From: Zerene cesonia | Lineage: Eukaryota > Arthropoda > Insecta > Lepidoptera > Pieridae | Reading direction: 5' to 3' | NCBI RefSeq assembly: GCF_012273895.1 | Contig: NC_052116.1 | Coordinates: 2,046,001 to 2,110,000, forward strand | Length of the DNA: 64,000 bases | Shown: positions 25,101-40,100 of the stretch, in pieces | How the letters are laid out: the number at the start of each line of letters is the position of its first letter | Numbering within the stretch: position 1 is the stretch's first letter | The notes under the pieces: generated by a model | Told to the model about the DNA's origin: nothing | Databases searched by the model: none | The model's input: the letters and a program-made list of their open reading frames with translations, nothing else | Translations under genes and position numbers: made by a program

Positions 25101-28100
25101 TCACCGCCCATGAACATTCGCAAAGGTAGTGCCTCTACGAATGTGCTGCCCGCTTTTATGGGGTAAGGGAAAAGGAAAGGATAAAAGACTGGAAAGAAGG
25201 AATGGACTGGGATGGGTGAGGAAAAGGAAACGGGCCTCCGGCTCCCCCACTCACCGTACGAAACACAGTGGCATGCCACTATTTCACGCCGGTCTTCTGT
25301 GGGGGTGTGGTACTTCCCCGGTGCGAGCTGGCCCAATTCGTGCCGAAGCGTGCTCGACTACCACAAAGTAAGTCGGATTTATAACTTTATATACCTACGT
25401 TGTAAATATTTAATTATGTAGGGTAACGATTCTTACTTTAGACATTCCAAGTTTTACGTTAAAAGTCACTGTGGCATTGGCTGTGGCACAAAAGCGTGTC
25501 GCAATTGTCTCTTTTTGGTTACTTTTGCACTTCAAACTACCAACTTCGTAGTATCATCTCACAATAATTTAAATGTTTTTTGTAATAAATTTCCAACGTA
25601 TTGTAAAAATCTCGTTGATCTGTGGCGTTATAAATGTAAATGAAAGTGGAGTCGATTTAATCATAAATATTGGAATACAACAAGGACATATTAATCTAAG
25701 AAAATGTTGTTATAATCCCACAGATTATTAGAGCCTCTCAGAAAGGGTTAAGCTGATAAACATGCAAATAAGCGTCTGCGCCACGATCACAAAATCTTTC
25801 TTACGCCCGCCTCAGATTTATCTCGGAAACACTATTTGCATGTTATTAAGGAACATTCTACATTATGGTCTGAAAGCAACGATTCACCAAATTAAAACTG
25901 TATATTTAAACACAGCTTTATGTCAAATGAATTTTAAAATTTACATAGAGAGGGTAAAATGTGTTATCATTGCGAATTTAAAGATAAGAATATAGAGTAT
26001 ATTTGCTACAATAACAGAAGCACTGTGAACGGTGGAAGTCACCAAATATCCTAGGATTAAAGAAACGTGCCTTTCCACATAAGTCGCACAAAAATACTTT
26101 AAATTTCCCACTGAAATATTCGTTTCCAGCAAACATAGTTCGTGTTTCGTATAAAGCGCTTGTTACATGCAAGAGGCATGATAAAGAGCGACCTTCTTTG
26201 TTCTGACATAAAGAAATCTTTCTTACTTTACAGTATTATCTATTTCCATCAAGATAATATATCTTAATCCTTTACTCGGCGTTATGTGAAGTTTCTTTGT
26301 TCCTTCCTTTTTTCATTAGCGGTTTTATTTTTTACTGATTTGTATTAAATATATATTCAGCGGGAGTCATTTAGAAATTAAAAAACTTTTTAACGGATTT
26401 TAAACGCGATTTATTCATTATATTATTAACCCGACGTTTCGAACACTTTACAGCGAGCGTGGTCACGGGTCAGTCTCCCCATAAATGTATAATACTCGCG
26501 TAAAATCAAACACAGGAGTCGTTTAATTTGCGTTTATCTGGGCAGTGACTTAGTCATTCTATAATCAAGTTTTATCAATGTAAAGGATGATTTAAATGGG
26601 TTTAAGGTACAAGTGTAATAAATTGCGGATATGCTGCAAACTCCTTTAGGAAATGGGGTGTTCATGGGATTATTAAATAGGATAAGATACATTGAGGGGG
26701 AGGAAATACTGCTTTCCTGACCTTACTTCATGGAGCGAGCGTGATCTATTTTATGCTGAGATAAGATCGATTAATATTTGTAGTTATATGTTTATTGAAT
26801 TAAATAGATGTATAAATAGACTACCCATTTTGATTATATTTTTGTAGGATTTTTTAACATTAATACCCTCTTTACTTACTAGTAAAGAGGGTATTAATAC
26901 AAGATACTACAAGATACTTCTTGTATTGAGGTTTTGGGCAAGTGGAAGAAAATTAAATATTATTAAAATTATATCTACTAAATACGTAAAAAAGCTATTG
27001 TAATGAATGTATAATACATTCATTACAATAGCGGATACATTATGTATCCGTTGATTTTGTTAAGATACTACTTCAGATAGTATATAAAATTTGCGTTCAT
27101 TGTAAAACGCATGATTATAGGAATTTACATTACATTACAGAAAAAGTTTCAAACGATTTTCTGCATTTGAGTAAAACTGCTTCAACAACTGTTACTATGT
27201 GGTTCAGGCAAGGCAGGTAAAGTTTTCCACAAGCTCCACTGTTATGCAAATCCCATCACGTAGAACTACTTAATTGAATATCTAATGTGATTCTTACTCA
27301 GTAAATGGTGTGCGGAACTCTTTCTTTGTACTCACGAATAGGAGCGATTAGTCACTATGGTTATCGAACTTGAAGAAAATAAATAAGATTATTATACAAT
27401 TACTAGCAAACCCGGCGAACTCCGTTTCGCCACCAGATGGTTGTATGTGAAATATGATTTTCCCGCTTTTCTGCAGAATTTTTTCCTGAATTTTCTTTGC
27501 CATAAACCTCACGGCGCCCGAGACCTTTCCAACGAATGCAAAACCGTGGAAATCGGTTCGGGCGTTCTGGAGTTATAGCGTCAGGAAGGAAAACCCGACT
27601 TATTTTTATATATTAGATAAGGTACTAGCTATTCGCTCCGGCTTCACCCGTGGTACATACATAGCTTTTGTCACTCAGTGAAGTTCCAGTTTTCTAATGA
27701 AAGTAAAGTAAAAAAAAAATTGAAATCGGTCCAGTAGTTTTTGAACTATTGGACCGATTTCACAACTGTATATTTGTACTGCTGTATATTAAATCAATAG
27801 TGGTAATTAAATAAATTATGCACGTGCTATCTCAAATTACATTTAAGCAAACTTTTATGATTCTAGATCGTCTTGTCTTGATGATATTTTAAATACTTAA
27901 TATGATACACATCAATAAAAATCTTTGTTTCTGTTTGTTCCCAACGCAATAAACAACAAACCAATTGGTATCTATCAGCATAGGCAGCAAACGAGCTTCA
28001 CCACAGTAGCCGCTTCATTATTCTTCATCCAGACTCAAGCATATTTATAATATTGTGCCGGACATAAATGTTCACTGTCTAAGTTAATATTTAGAATTTG

Positions 28101-31100
28101 TGCTCCATCTTCGGTAATACAAATTGTGTTCAATATTACATATTGTTCATTTTTAGTATTTGTTTATTGTTGTCAGTAAATCACTTTAAAACTCGTTAAT
28201 GGAGTGTACTGTTAGCTCCGTCCAACATTTACAAAACTCGAAAAACCTACCCGGCTATAATTAATATATTCTAACTCACCACTATTTTGCAGTAGCGTAT
28301 TATTTGTATAAAACTAAGTACTCCGATGCAGCTGCGGCCGACCGTAACTCAATTTGCGCGTGCAATAGACAGAATTGCATTGAATGTGACTATTAGATTA
28401 CTTTCAGTGACTTTCCGCAAGCTTTCGATGTGGGTTTGTTATCCCCTAATATAATTTTAACGACGTATTCTATATGGGTTATACGGGTTATGTTTATATC
28501 TGGTACATCACAGATTCAATTGGTGGTACCGGATTGTTTAGTGTGTAATTTGAACAGAGTATTTGATTTATTGATTTTTAGAAATAAAATTACGCGCATT
28601 AATCGTCAACAAACATTCATTATTAATGTGAAAGTCGACGCATCGGCACGAATTGATACCAACGGCGGTACCAAACCCCAACAGTATGTAGGCGAAATAT
28701 AGTAGCATCCGAATGCTACTGTTACGTTTGGTAAAAGGGGGAACCGGTGGCCCGTAATTTTTTAACACCAGCTTGATTGACTGATCTAGTAAAAACTAAG
28801 ATCATTATTCACTACTGGAAAAATAAATTCACATACATATAAATAAATAATCCTTAAGCTATACATATCAACTGTTTAATAATTTACCTCAATTATTGAT
28901 ATCGATTCTTCTCTCTATAGTTTTGTAATGAGTAGTTACTAAAGAGGCATGAATTATAAAATTTCTAATGCAACGCGATCCAAAATTAAAGCTAAAAGCT
29001 CGATTGAAAATTACCATTCGCCTGTGGTTGGGAAGCGGTTGACCTGAGGCCGCAAATCAATCAGTGCCTATACAAGGTATAAAGCATTTCAAATTGATAC
29101 GTATTAGATTTGTATTTGGCTTCATGAAACTACTCAAATTTCCGACGTCACATCAGATTTCTGAGTGGGACAAACTTTTTAATTATTTTGATTTTATTGT
29201 ATTCTTACTTGTGAAATAATGGGCTATATAAAGAGTTCGTCATGTATATGAATGTTTATATTTTATAAGAAAAATATAAAAAAATAGTTTTTCATATTAA
29301 TTTAATATGATTGAGGGGGAGTATGTCCATGACTTCTAGAAGTGGAGACGTACAACATTCACATATGTTATATAGTATATACATACACAAGATACATTCT
29401 ATAAGAATATCAACATATCTGCTTTAGCGCTATGTTTTGCCATATAGAAGAAAGAAAGAAATACATTTATTTCAAGGACAAAACAAAAATAAAAATAATA
29501 ATAAAAAATAGATTTGCTCGGTAGGGCGTCCTTGAAAACGGGAAGCCAACTCGGCCCAATCCATGCTGCAGTAATGCTAATGATAAACTCATCAATATAA
29601 TAATTATAATAGTTATATAGGATAGGAATGTCACCATAAAGACTAGATATATCACTTTATTCTCTCGATAGCAATTCTTCTATTTACGCCAACGAATCTC
29701 TAATTGCGTTCAAATAAATGAAGCTTGTTATAACAGTTGTTCACATGTTTAGTACCAGCCCTTAGTTCGTACCGCGAGTGTCAAATCAGGTCAAGGGTGG
29801 CATGATGAGCACGTTTCGTGGTTGGAAGGTCGAGTGGGTAGAACTAGAGCGTAGCCCTGGGGTGTTGGGAAGATTTAGAAATAAAAGGTTATGTTTTGTG
29901 AGGTTTTATTTGTTGAATTGCTTCTGTTGATTGCTCTACGTTTTAAATGTGGATATATGATGATCTTGTTACAAATAACTGGGGTTTTAATATGTTACAT
30001 TCATTTGTATTTAACTAGCTTTTGCCCGCGGCTTTGCACGCGTTAAATTCGCAGTAGTTTAATAGATGTTGTTATACATATAAACCTTCCTCATTAATCA
30101 TTACATCTATTAAATAAAAATAGTTTTAAAAAACTAAAAAACACGCTTTTCAAGCACTTCAAACTAAAAACTATAAAATAATTTTTAATNNNNNNNNNNN
30201 NNNNNNNNNNNNNNNNNNNNNNNNNNNNNNNNNNNNNNNNNNNNNNNNNNNNNNNNNNNNNNNNNNNNNNNNNNNNNNNNNNNNNNNNNNNNNNNNNNNN
30301 NNNNNNNNNNNNNNNNNNNNNNNNNNNNNNNNNNNNNNNNNNNNNNNNNNNNNNNNNNNNNNNNNNNNNNNNNNNNNNNNNNNNNNNNNNNNNNNNNNNN
30401 NNNNNNNNNNNNNNNNNNNNNNNNNNNNNNNNNNNNNNNNNNNNNNNNNNNNNNNNNNNNNNNNNNNNNNNNNNNNNNNNNNNNNNNNNNNNNNNNNNNN
30501 NNNNNNNNNNNNNNNNNNNNNNNNNNNNNNNNNNNNNNNNNNNNNNNNNNNNNNNNNNNNNNNNNNNNNNNNNNNNNNNNNNNNNNNNNNNNNNNNNNNN
30601 NNNNNNNNNNNNNNNNNNNNNNNNNNNNNNNNNNNNNNNNNNNNNNNNNNNNNNNNNNNNNNNNNNNNNNNNNNNNNNNNNNNNNNNNNNNNNNNNNNNN
30701 NNNNNNNNNNNNNNNNNNNNNNNNNNNNNNNNNNNNNNNNNNNNNNNNNNNNNNNNNNNNNNNNNNNNNNNNNNNNNNNNNNNNNNNNNNNNNNNNNNNN
30801 NNNNNNNNNNNNNNNNNNNNNNNNNNNNNNNNNNNNNNNNNNNNNNNNNNNNNNNNNNNNNNNNNNNNNNNNNNNNNNNNNNNNNNNNNNNNNNNNNNNN
30901 NNNNNNNNNNNNNNNNNNNNNNNNNNNNNNNNNNNNNNNNNNNNNNNNNNNNNNNNNNNNNNNNNNNNNNNNNNNNNNNNNNNNNNNNNNNNNNNNNNNN
31001 NNNNNNNNNNNNNNNNNNNNNNNNNNNNNNNNNNNNNNNNNNNNNNNNNNNNNNNNNNNNNNNNNNNNNNNNNNNNNNNNNNNNNNNNNNNNNNNNNNNN

Positions 31101-34100
31101 NNNNNNNNNNNNNNNNNNNNNNNNNNNNNNNNNNNNNNNNNNNNNNNNNNNNNNNNNNNNNNNNNNNNNNNNNNNNNNNNNNNNNNNNNGAAGTGGGAGA
31201 AAAACGGGTGTGAGTTACATACATACAAACATACAAGTGAAGCTAATAAAAGCGTGTTAAAAACACATCAAAATCCGTTGCGTAATTTATAAAATTTAAG
31301 CATACATAGGGATATAGGGACAGAGAAGGTTTGTTTTATACTATGTAGTGATGTTACGATATACATATTTTATATTTATTTACTATAGAATAGCTTTGAG
31401 AATATGAATATTTTTATATAAATTATAAATTTTATTAAAATTTGAATTTTCAGTAAAATGTCAGGCATTGTCGTAGATAAAAAAACATTTTTTGTTTTTC
31501 GTCAGATGAAAATAAAAATGCTTTCAAAAGTTATTGTCATGTGAGTTTTCTATTGTTATTATATTCCGGAATCCTGTATCCAGAAATATATTAAACCCTC
31601 ACTGGTACAAAGCAGTAAATAAATAACATTGAATAAGGTAGAATGGTATATTCCCGACATTATTGATGGCATACGTAAATAAGTTTCAAAGAGCTAGCTA
31701 GCTGTCTTCTAAGAATTCTGACGCCGAAGTTTTCCAATTCGCGCGAAGTCAATACCCGCCAACTTGCTAGGCTTCCATGATATTAGCTATATACTTATCA
31801 AACTTGAATTATATTCCAGAAAACTTTCCGCCGGATTTGCCTTAAATGTATACAGAAAAGAAATGTGAAATAACACGTTTTTGTAATTTCCATTTATTTA
31901 TTTAGATTTATTGAGATTTGAATATGGATTACGCGATACGTCTTCTGCTCAGAATACTAAATGGCATTAGAACTTTGTCAAATAAGGTCAAATGAAAAAG
32001 CTTTTTAAATTATACATCCAATAAGTGAGCACGTCATTTTCTTTTCGTTGTCATCAGACAAAATGGATCAATATAAAAATAGTACATATAGAAATCACTT
32101 TGCTAAGAATACAAAAGGCTTCGGTAATCTAGACGATATTTTAGACTGAATAATGTATAAAAAATAAAAAGAACTGCTTCAAACGATAGGAAACCCTACA
32201 AAGATAGTATGAAATATTGATTGTAGGAACGGGAAACTTGAATAGTTTTTGTGAAAAACGAGATTTATCTTCCATTGTTACTCCCACGTTTTGACCTTTA
32301 CGACTCCTTTGAGACGTCTTGTATGGTTTTTCTTATTCGAGATTTACAAAGAGTTCTTGAGGCTTAAAGTAATAATTACGATCCTTTCTACTGCATATTT
32401 AACAAAAATGTGCTAGTTTGCGAAGTGGAGTGTATAGTATAGTAGAAGTACATACATTTTGCAAAAAAGGACACACACATGCGTACTAAGTCATGTCTAC
32501 TAAGAGTCAACATTTGCAGGTAAAAATAAATTAAAACAACATGACAGCGTGGTGGTAAAGCTAAAAGTCAGATTTGATAAACAGGAATCCAAGTAATATA
32601 AAACATTTAGAAATTAAAAACTTTTTAACGGATTTTAAACACAATTTATTCATTATATTATTAACCCAACGTTTTGAACACTTTACAGCGAGCGTGGTCA
32701 CGGGGAGACTCATTTTTTCAATTTTTTTTCAATGTATCAAACACAAGAAAATAGTAATATAAAACGTATTAATATATACACGAAATTATTATAAATACAC
32801 TTACAAATTATCCTACTAATATTATAAATGCGAAAGTTTGTATGGATGTGTGTGCGTTTGTTGCTCTTTCAGGCAAAAACTACTGAACCGATTGCAATGA
32901 AATTTGGTACGTAGACAGCTGGACTACTGGAATAACATATAGGCATCTTTTTATCCCGATATTCCTACGGGATACGGACTTACGCGGGTGAAACCGCGGG
33001 GCGCAGCTAGTATTAAATATCTCCGTAAAAAATTGTTCTCATCAGTGTTAAATATTCGATTTTTTTTTTCAATTTATCGAATAAATAAATTGACAGTATC
33101 TATTTGCAATCACAAAATAACAGTTAATACGGTAAGTACCGAATGCCTATAACAAAAGAACAATGTAAGATATTTGTGTTTGTCTATCTTTTTGTTAATC
33201 TCCGAACTGCTTATTGCTGGCTGCATTGAATTTTCATAGATTTTGTAAATGAATTAAGAAGTGAAGTGGGATATTTTCATGCTGGTAACGTATTGCAAAG
33301 AAACAAATGTTATGGTGGGTTTCCATGCTTGCCAAGGCTTGACAAGCATCCACAAGGCACAAGCGTCCACAAATCTCGCTTGGGATTTGGAAGTCGTTTA
33401 CATGCTTGTGAATGCGTCAGTGTGCTACGTACATCCAAGCATGGCGGACACCGAACTTGTATCGGCTATTACGTTTGGTTTAACCTACTTTTATTTCAAA
33501 TATAAACAAAGCAAAACAAAAGCAAATTTTAATTCCTTTACTGGCTTCCCCATTAACTGGGCAAGACGACTCCAAGCATCTGCAACTTTCTTTTTATCTT
33601 TATGGTTAACATCTTTGGGGTTCCAGATACAGCTTTCGGTCTGGTAATATTCCAAAAACGATAAACTCTCTTCGTTCGACCAGCCACTCATTTTGAAGTC
33701 AGAACTAGACGTGCGTTCGTCGCGAGATCACAACGGCTACTAAGCGCGCGCCAACGTGTGAACGCGTCGCAAGCGCTTGCCGCAAGCACCCTTTGATCTG
33801 TGTCCAAAAACCGACACTAGACCGGATCGGAGACAAGCGTTCACAAGCTCACGCAAGCCAAGCCAAACACCCTCTTTACACGCTTGTGTTTGTAGACGCT
33901 TGTCAAGCCTTGGCAAGCATGGAAACCCACCATTAGGAATAACAGAGAGAATGAGTTGTCAATTGAAACAAATGGAATACATAGTAAATCAAAGTAAAAT
34001 CATAAATTAAATAGATTAACTCATGCAATTCTTCTTTTGTACATATAATCACAATCAATATCGTTTCAAGGTTATAATAATTAAATATAAATGATCACAG

Positions 34101-37100
34101 TGAATAAATTAACTTAACCTACATTTTACCGTTGTTATGTAATCTTAGTGACCCGGAGAGGAGACCTTGGAAAAATATCTCTGAATGCAATACCTATTGA
34201 GAAAATAATAAATATAAATCTTTATTTGTAGACATGCAGTAATATGAGTACGAGAGCTTAGAAACTATTAATTAAGTAATCACCTTAATTAGAATAAAAT
34301 TATTATAGTATTATATTATCTGTGGTAAAATTAAGAAAGTAAAATCGAGAGCGACAGAAGACGGCAATTTTTTTACGTTTTTGTTAATACAGAAGGAGGA
34401 TTCTTATAAGTTAAAAAGTTGTTGCAAGATTTTATAAATTGTAATTAAAAATATTAGTTTATATGTTTACAATTATTAAAATTGAGAATCAAAATCTATT
34501 TGGATTGTAGTAAATAAATGTAAAAATTATTTTTAAATCTTATGATTTTGTATTAATGTTTTTCTATGGTTCTTCATTTATACTATTGCAAATATCAACT
34601 GTGTAGCAAGATTCCATATTTATATTCGGTTTTATATATAAAATCCTTGTGAAGAACAGTGGAAGCAATAAATAATTATTGTTTTATAGAAACGTATATT
34701 TGTCTATTTATTGTAAAATAAATAATATTTGTTTTGCAACAATTGTATGCATTTCCAAAGCTTTGAAACAAAAGAATAGCTGATGTAATAATGTGAGCGA
34801 GTTTTCAATTGATAAATTATTCAAGCTCAGAGCTCTGTCTGCTTCAGTAATTAATGAAATTTTCTTAATGATTGTCCATGGATGGACCATTATCTTTAAT
34901 GAGCAATTACGTTGTCCCTTCGCAACCCTGGAAATTGAGGTCTGTTCCCGCTGTCTGCACCTTTTATTATGTTTTTTTTCATAATTTTTCAGTCACGTGC
35001 CGCTATGAAATATCGAATTCCAGTTTACTGGAAAAGATTGTTTGTTATAATAACATTAAGTTTTTTTATTAATGTTATTAACATGAGGCCTGTGTCCCAG
35101 CAGTGGGAACATATATGGGCTGATAATAACATTAAAAATATGTAATAAATGATATACTTTTTTAAAGTGATGGATTGTTTGAATCGAAAGGAATATAAAG
35201 TACAAGCCAGTTATCGATTTAAAAAAAAATAACAGCCATAAGTATATAACAACTATGAATCTACATGCTACGACCAACCCCGTCTCGCTTCATTATGAAT
35301 TCTCCCATAACTTGTGTTTTGTAAAAGTTAAAGTGACTTTAGCAGTTACCTGTAATATTTAATATTGTGCCTTTTACACAGAAGTAACCAGCTAGAATCA
35401 TTGTTCTACTCCACAAAGGGGCTTACGTTCATAAATCACAAAAGGCATGATCTAAGCTCACACAATAGATGGTAAGCAATTGTGGTACGTGCTTGGTTTT
35501 ATAAAGTAATCAGACCAGGGTAGGCTTATAGTAATATTCTTGTATATGACTAGACGCATGCCCTGGCTGTACTAGAGATTTGAAGTAAGGTATATTCAAG
35601 TAATGCATGTTATATGTATTTTGACACGGATTTAAAATTAGAATTATCTATATGAAGTTTTAAAATTTTGCTTGTATGCAGGTCTTTTGTGATCTGAACC
35701 TCAAGTTAAATTCAGTAGATCCTTTGAGGTCAAATAAAGATTTAAGAGAAAATAATCTAATACACGTCTTTGTAGTCTGGACCGCTCTCGAAACAAAGAC
35801 GTTTAAATAAGGATAATATTTTCAATACAAAGGTTTCACCGTCTAGACAGACGTAGATGCTTAAAGAAGTTGTAGATGGAATGGGATGGCCTTGAATGTT
35901 TATTTATTATAGTATTTTATTATGTTTGACTTTCCGCGAGAATTATACATTTAGAAATTAAAGATCAGTCTCCACGTGACCACGCTCGCTGTAAAGTGTT
36001 CGTAACGTCGGGTTAAATAATATAAGGAATAAATCGCGTGTAAAATCTGTTTTTTTATTATTAATACTATTGATACTATTTTAAACCATTTTCTTCTATC
36101 AGCTATAGACTTATATATACTATCAACTTGCTATGGACACGTAACACTTCTTTTCTTAAGCTGTTGTTTTCTTATACGTTCGTTTCTAAGATGTAATATT
36201 ACAGGCAGATAACCCAAGACATTAATGTCTCTTATAACCCTTGCTTACCAGTTGAATAATACAAGTATTTTCTTACTTTATTTTTACTACTGTTCGAACA
36301 TTAGACCTCATTATGCTTTGACTAAGTTCACGACTCGAAGGTAAGAAGTTTGCGGGCAATTTCCGACGTGTTCCTAAAACTTTGCTTGTTTGAACGTTGT
36401 TAGAAATTCACAACGAGTGCACGCCTTTGCGCCGTATCATTTTTTGCAGACGTATTATGGAAGAAATGACAGATTATGGGGCTTTGAAAACGAAACTGTA
36501 GTTATAGAGTACATGGAGCGTGCGTCTGGCAAACTAATGATTTGAAGTGAAGTGAGGCAAACATTTTTGACATCGCTGCTATTTTATTTTGTAATTTACC
36601 AAAACTTTGGACATAAATTGGTTTGGTATGTATATTTCTTTAAATGCCAATTCTGAGGGTGACTTTGTAATCGGAAACATAGCAGCAAAGAACAAAATTT
36701 GTACGATTTTTTTTAATTGATTATGTTTTTGATGCACCTAACGCGAATACTATAGAAATTAAATACTAAGAACGCATGTAAGAGCGATTTATTCATTATT
36801 ATAATGTGTATCAACGTATCAAATGAATTGAAAAGTCTTAAATTTCTAAAACTTTGTACCTTCAATTACAGGATAGCTCTGATTAGTCGCTGCTTTCACC
36901 GTAAAAGAGGATGACGTAAATACTCTGAAGCATCTATATACATTTATATAATGGTAAAAATTGAGCCCATAAAATAGCTCTGTATCACGGGTCCGAATCG
37001 GACGAGATCGAAGGAGACCGACATTGTAGTAAGTGATCGTCTGTGGAGGTATTTCTAGTAAAAGGCTTTTAGGAGTAGACACTGATGTTTTTATTCGACA

Positions 37101-40100
37101 AATGCTCTAGCTGGACGTGTGCCATATGCCAATACTATAATTATAATACATAAGTTATAAATATAATTAAAGGTTCTGAAAATATTTGTAGCATTGAAAT
37201 GAACTTTTAATCATACTCTCCTACTATATTTTACTTAAATATCCATATTTTGGTGTGTAAAAGTCAATGTCAATATAAATAAATTTTATAAATATTTATA
37301 TCACAATAAATAATTGTTTTTAATCACACGGGAGGCACCAGCTTTCAAATAAATTGAGAACCTTCTCATTTTTGAAGTTGGTTGAAAATGAACGGAACAG
37401 AGTTCTTCGGAATACGTGAATACAGTGAAAGTAGATTCATAAATCGTTTATCATTAAAATTTATAACCAGACATGTCAATGAATGCTTGAAGGTTATTTC
37501 AATATTTAGCAATACTGCCGAAGTCAAGGAAACCAGCTGTTATGCAATATTATGTACATAAATCGATTTTCCTGAACACAAACCGTAAATTATAAAGGCG
37601 ATTACTTGTAAGGGCTTTCGAGATTTACTTTGAACTTCGCCGTTGTAAATTCTACTTCATTGACTTCAAGTGGGGCTCAATATGTACTCATTAAGGATCT
37701 ACTGTAATAATATTATGTAATGAAATAACATAACTCTTATTTTACTATTATTAGTACTTATACTTTTGTAAGATGCATATTTTACGATTCCGTTTTTGTC
37801 CAGCGGTAAAACTTTTATTTATAGTTTATACCTATTCTTATCAACAGTATTTCTTACGTTCATTCAATAAATAAATAAGATATCTTTTCTCCATATATAT
37901 AAATGATAAGAATAAGGCAGAACAGCGTTTGCCAGAGCAGCTATAGTATTATTTAACATATTTACGAGTATTATGTTAGAATCAGTGGCAAAACCATTTT
38001 TACATTAACTCAGGTTAAGACACGGTAGGAGTCACGATCAATAGCTAGCTAGTTGTATTTGAAAACCGTTAGACCGTTTCATTTAATAAAGATAGAATGA
38101 TTTGTTGCGTAAACTCCCCCGGGCTATAAAAGCAGACGATCGATTATGCAAGGCGCTAGGGAGGGAAGCCTGGCTTGTACTGGCGAGGAAGAATATGTTT
38201 TGTTGACTTTCAATCATAGGAAAATGAGAGAATCTTTTCGAATATAGACAATAAACGTGGTTGTGAGGATATATAATAGACACGGAAAGAACGCGAATTT
38301 CCTGATTATAATTTTCATATCGCAGTCGGTGCTTAAAACAAATAAGAGATTGAATCTTATTTTTTATTATAACTATCGAGTTCGATTCAATTTTATATTT
38401 GACTTATTTTTGAGATATTTTTTTTTATTTCATCACCGTCAAAACCTTACATGTGACACTCTTCATTTTAGTTCAGTTAGTTAGTTCACTTAACTGTCAG
38501 GCCACAGATACACAAATAAAAAAGTTATTATAACATTGAGTGATTAAAAACAATTAGAATTATAGATATAAAACGTAATGCAGATCAAATAAAAGATTAT
38601 GTTGCACATGAACGAAAAGCGATATTTCTTTCACAAAACATACAATGAAATAATATTTTTCATGGCAATCCGATTTATGCCTTGTAATTCTCATTCACAA
38701 GGAAATAAATACATTGTTCATAGATACGATCGCCGTCTCAATCTCGAGCTTATTTTTTATCGCAAGAAATGAGATCGGAGGGACCGGTGAATATTGCCAG
38801 TATAATAAAGTGAAACTGATCCTTCGAAAAATAAAAAATGTTGCTAGAATGGTTGCTAGGCAACTTGAAAGATATATTTTTAAGTGTACTATGTGTAATG
38901 TTGTAAAATGGAGGGAAAATGTTTCTGTAAAAAACCATGAACATTTAATAAATAATCAAAATTCATTGTTTAATGAACGTGATTCAAATCTTTTTTTTTT
39001 TTTTTTTTATGTCATAGCGGGCAACTGAGCTGGTGGATCGCCTGATGATAAGCGATCACCACCGCCCATGAACATTCGCAAAGGTTGGGCCTCTGCGAAT
39101 GCGCTGCCCGCTTTTTTGGGATAAGGGAAAAGGAATGGATTAACGACTGGAAAGAAGGAATGGACTGGGACGGGCGAAGAAAAGGAAACGGGCCTCCACA
39201 TTAGCTATGCATTACGAGTTTCGATTATATTTAAATGCTCAATCATGCAAGCCATTCGGATTATGTAACACATGGGGAACTAGCTGCGTCCCGCGGTTTC
39301 ACCCGCGTAAATCTGTATCCCGTAGGAATATCGGGATAAAGAGTTGCTTATGTGTTATTCCAATTGTCCAGCTATTTACGTACCAAATTATATTGCATTC
39401 GGTTCTGTAGTTTTTGCGTGAAAGAGTAACAAACATACACACATCCTCACGAACTTTCGCATTTATAATATTAGTAGGATTTAACATCGCTACAATTATT
39501 CCTGTACCGAATGAACGGGTAACAGGAATTCAGTCGAGCAATCCATTTATTTATATGTGTCTACATAAACCTTTTATATTGGCTGTCAGCGGCAGATCGC
39601 TTGCGATATGTTTGCAGTTGTGTAGTAAATATGTGTCCATTTCTTTGACTATTTATTCGAAACAAGTTACCTGAATGTTTGCATATTATAGTATATATGC
39701 CACTTGTGTGGATTAACTACTTTTATATATTTGTAACATTTACATGCAGACAATGATTTTAAAAATTCTTACACCATTAAAAGCTGTAACTTCACTGAGT
39801 GACATCTATCTATCTTCTTCTTCTATATATATAAAATTCTCGTGTCACAGTTTTCGTTGCCATACTCCTCCGAAACGGCTTGACCGATTCCTCTGAAATT
39901 TGGTAAGCATATTGGGTAGGTCTGAGAATCGGCCAACATCTATTTTTTATCCCGATATTCCTACGGGATACGGACTTACGCGGGTGAAACCGCGGGGCGC
40001 AGCTAGTAGATTATATATGTACCACTGACGAAGCCGAGGCGAACAACTTGTGTATTATTATTTAATAAGGTTCAGTGTGGTATTTATTTTGAAGTAGTGA

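Noticed and set aside
30094..31236. 380- and 347-codon minus-strand frames
   Set aside because: They consist almost entirely of N from the assembly gap.
33261..33647. 128-codon plus-strand frame at the Harbinger element
   Set aside because: Runs across the inverted repeat and antisense to the MADF frame; no family features.
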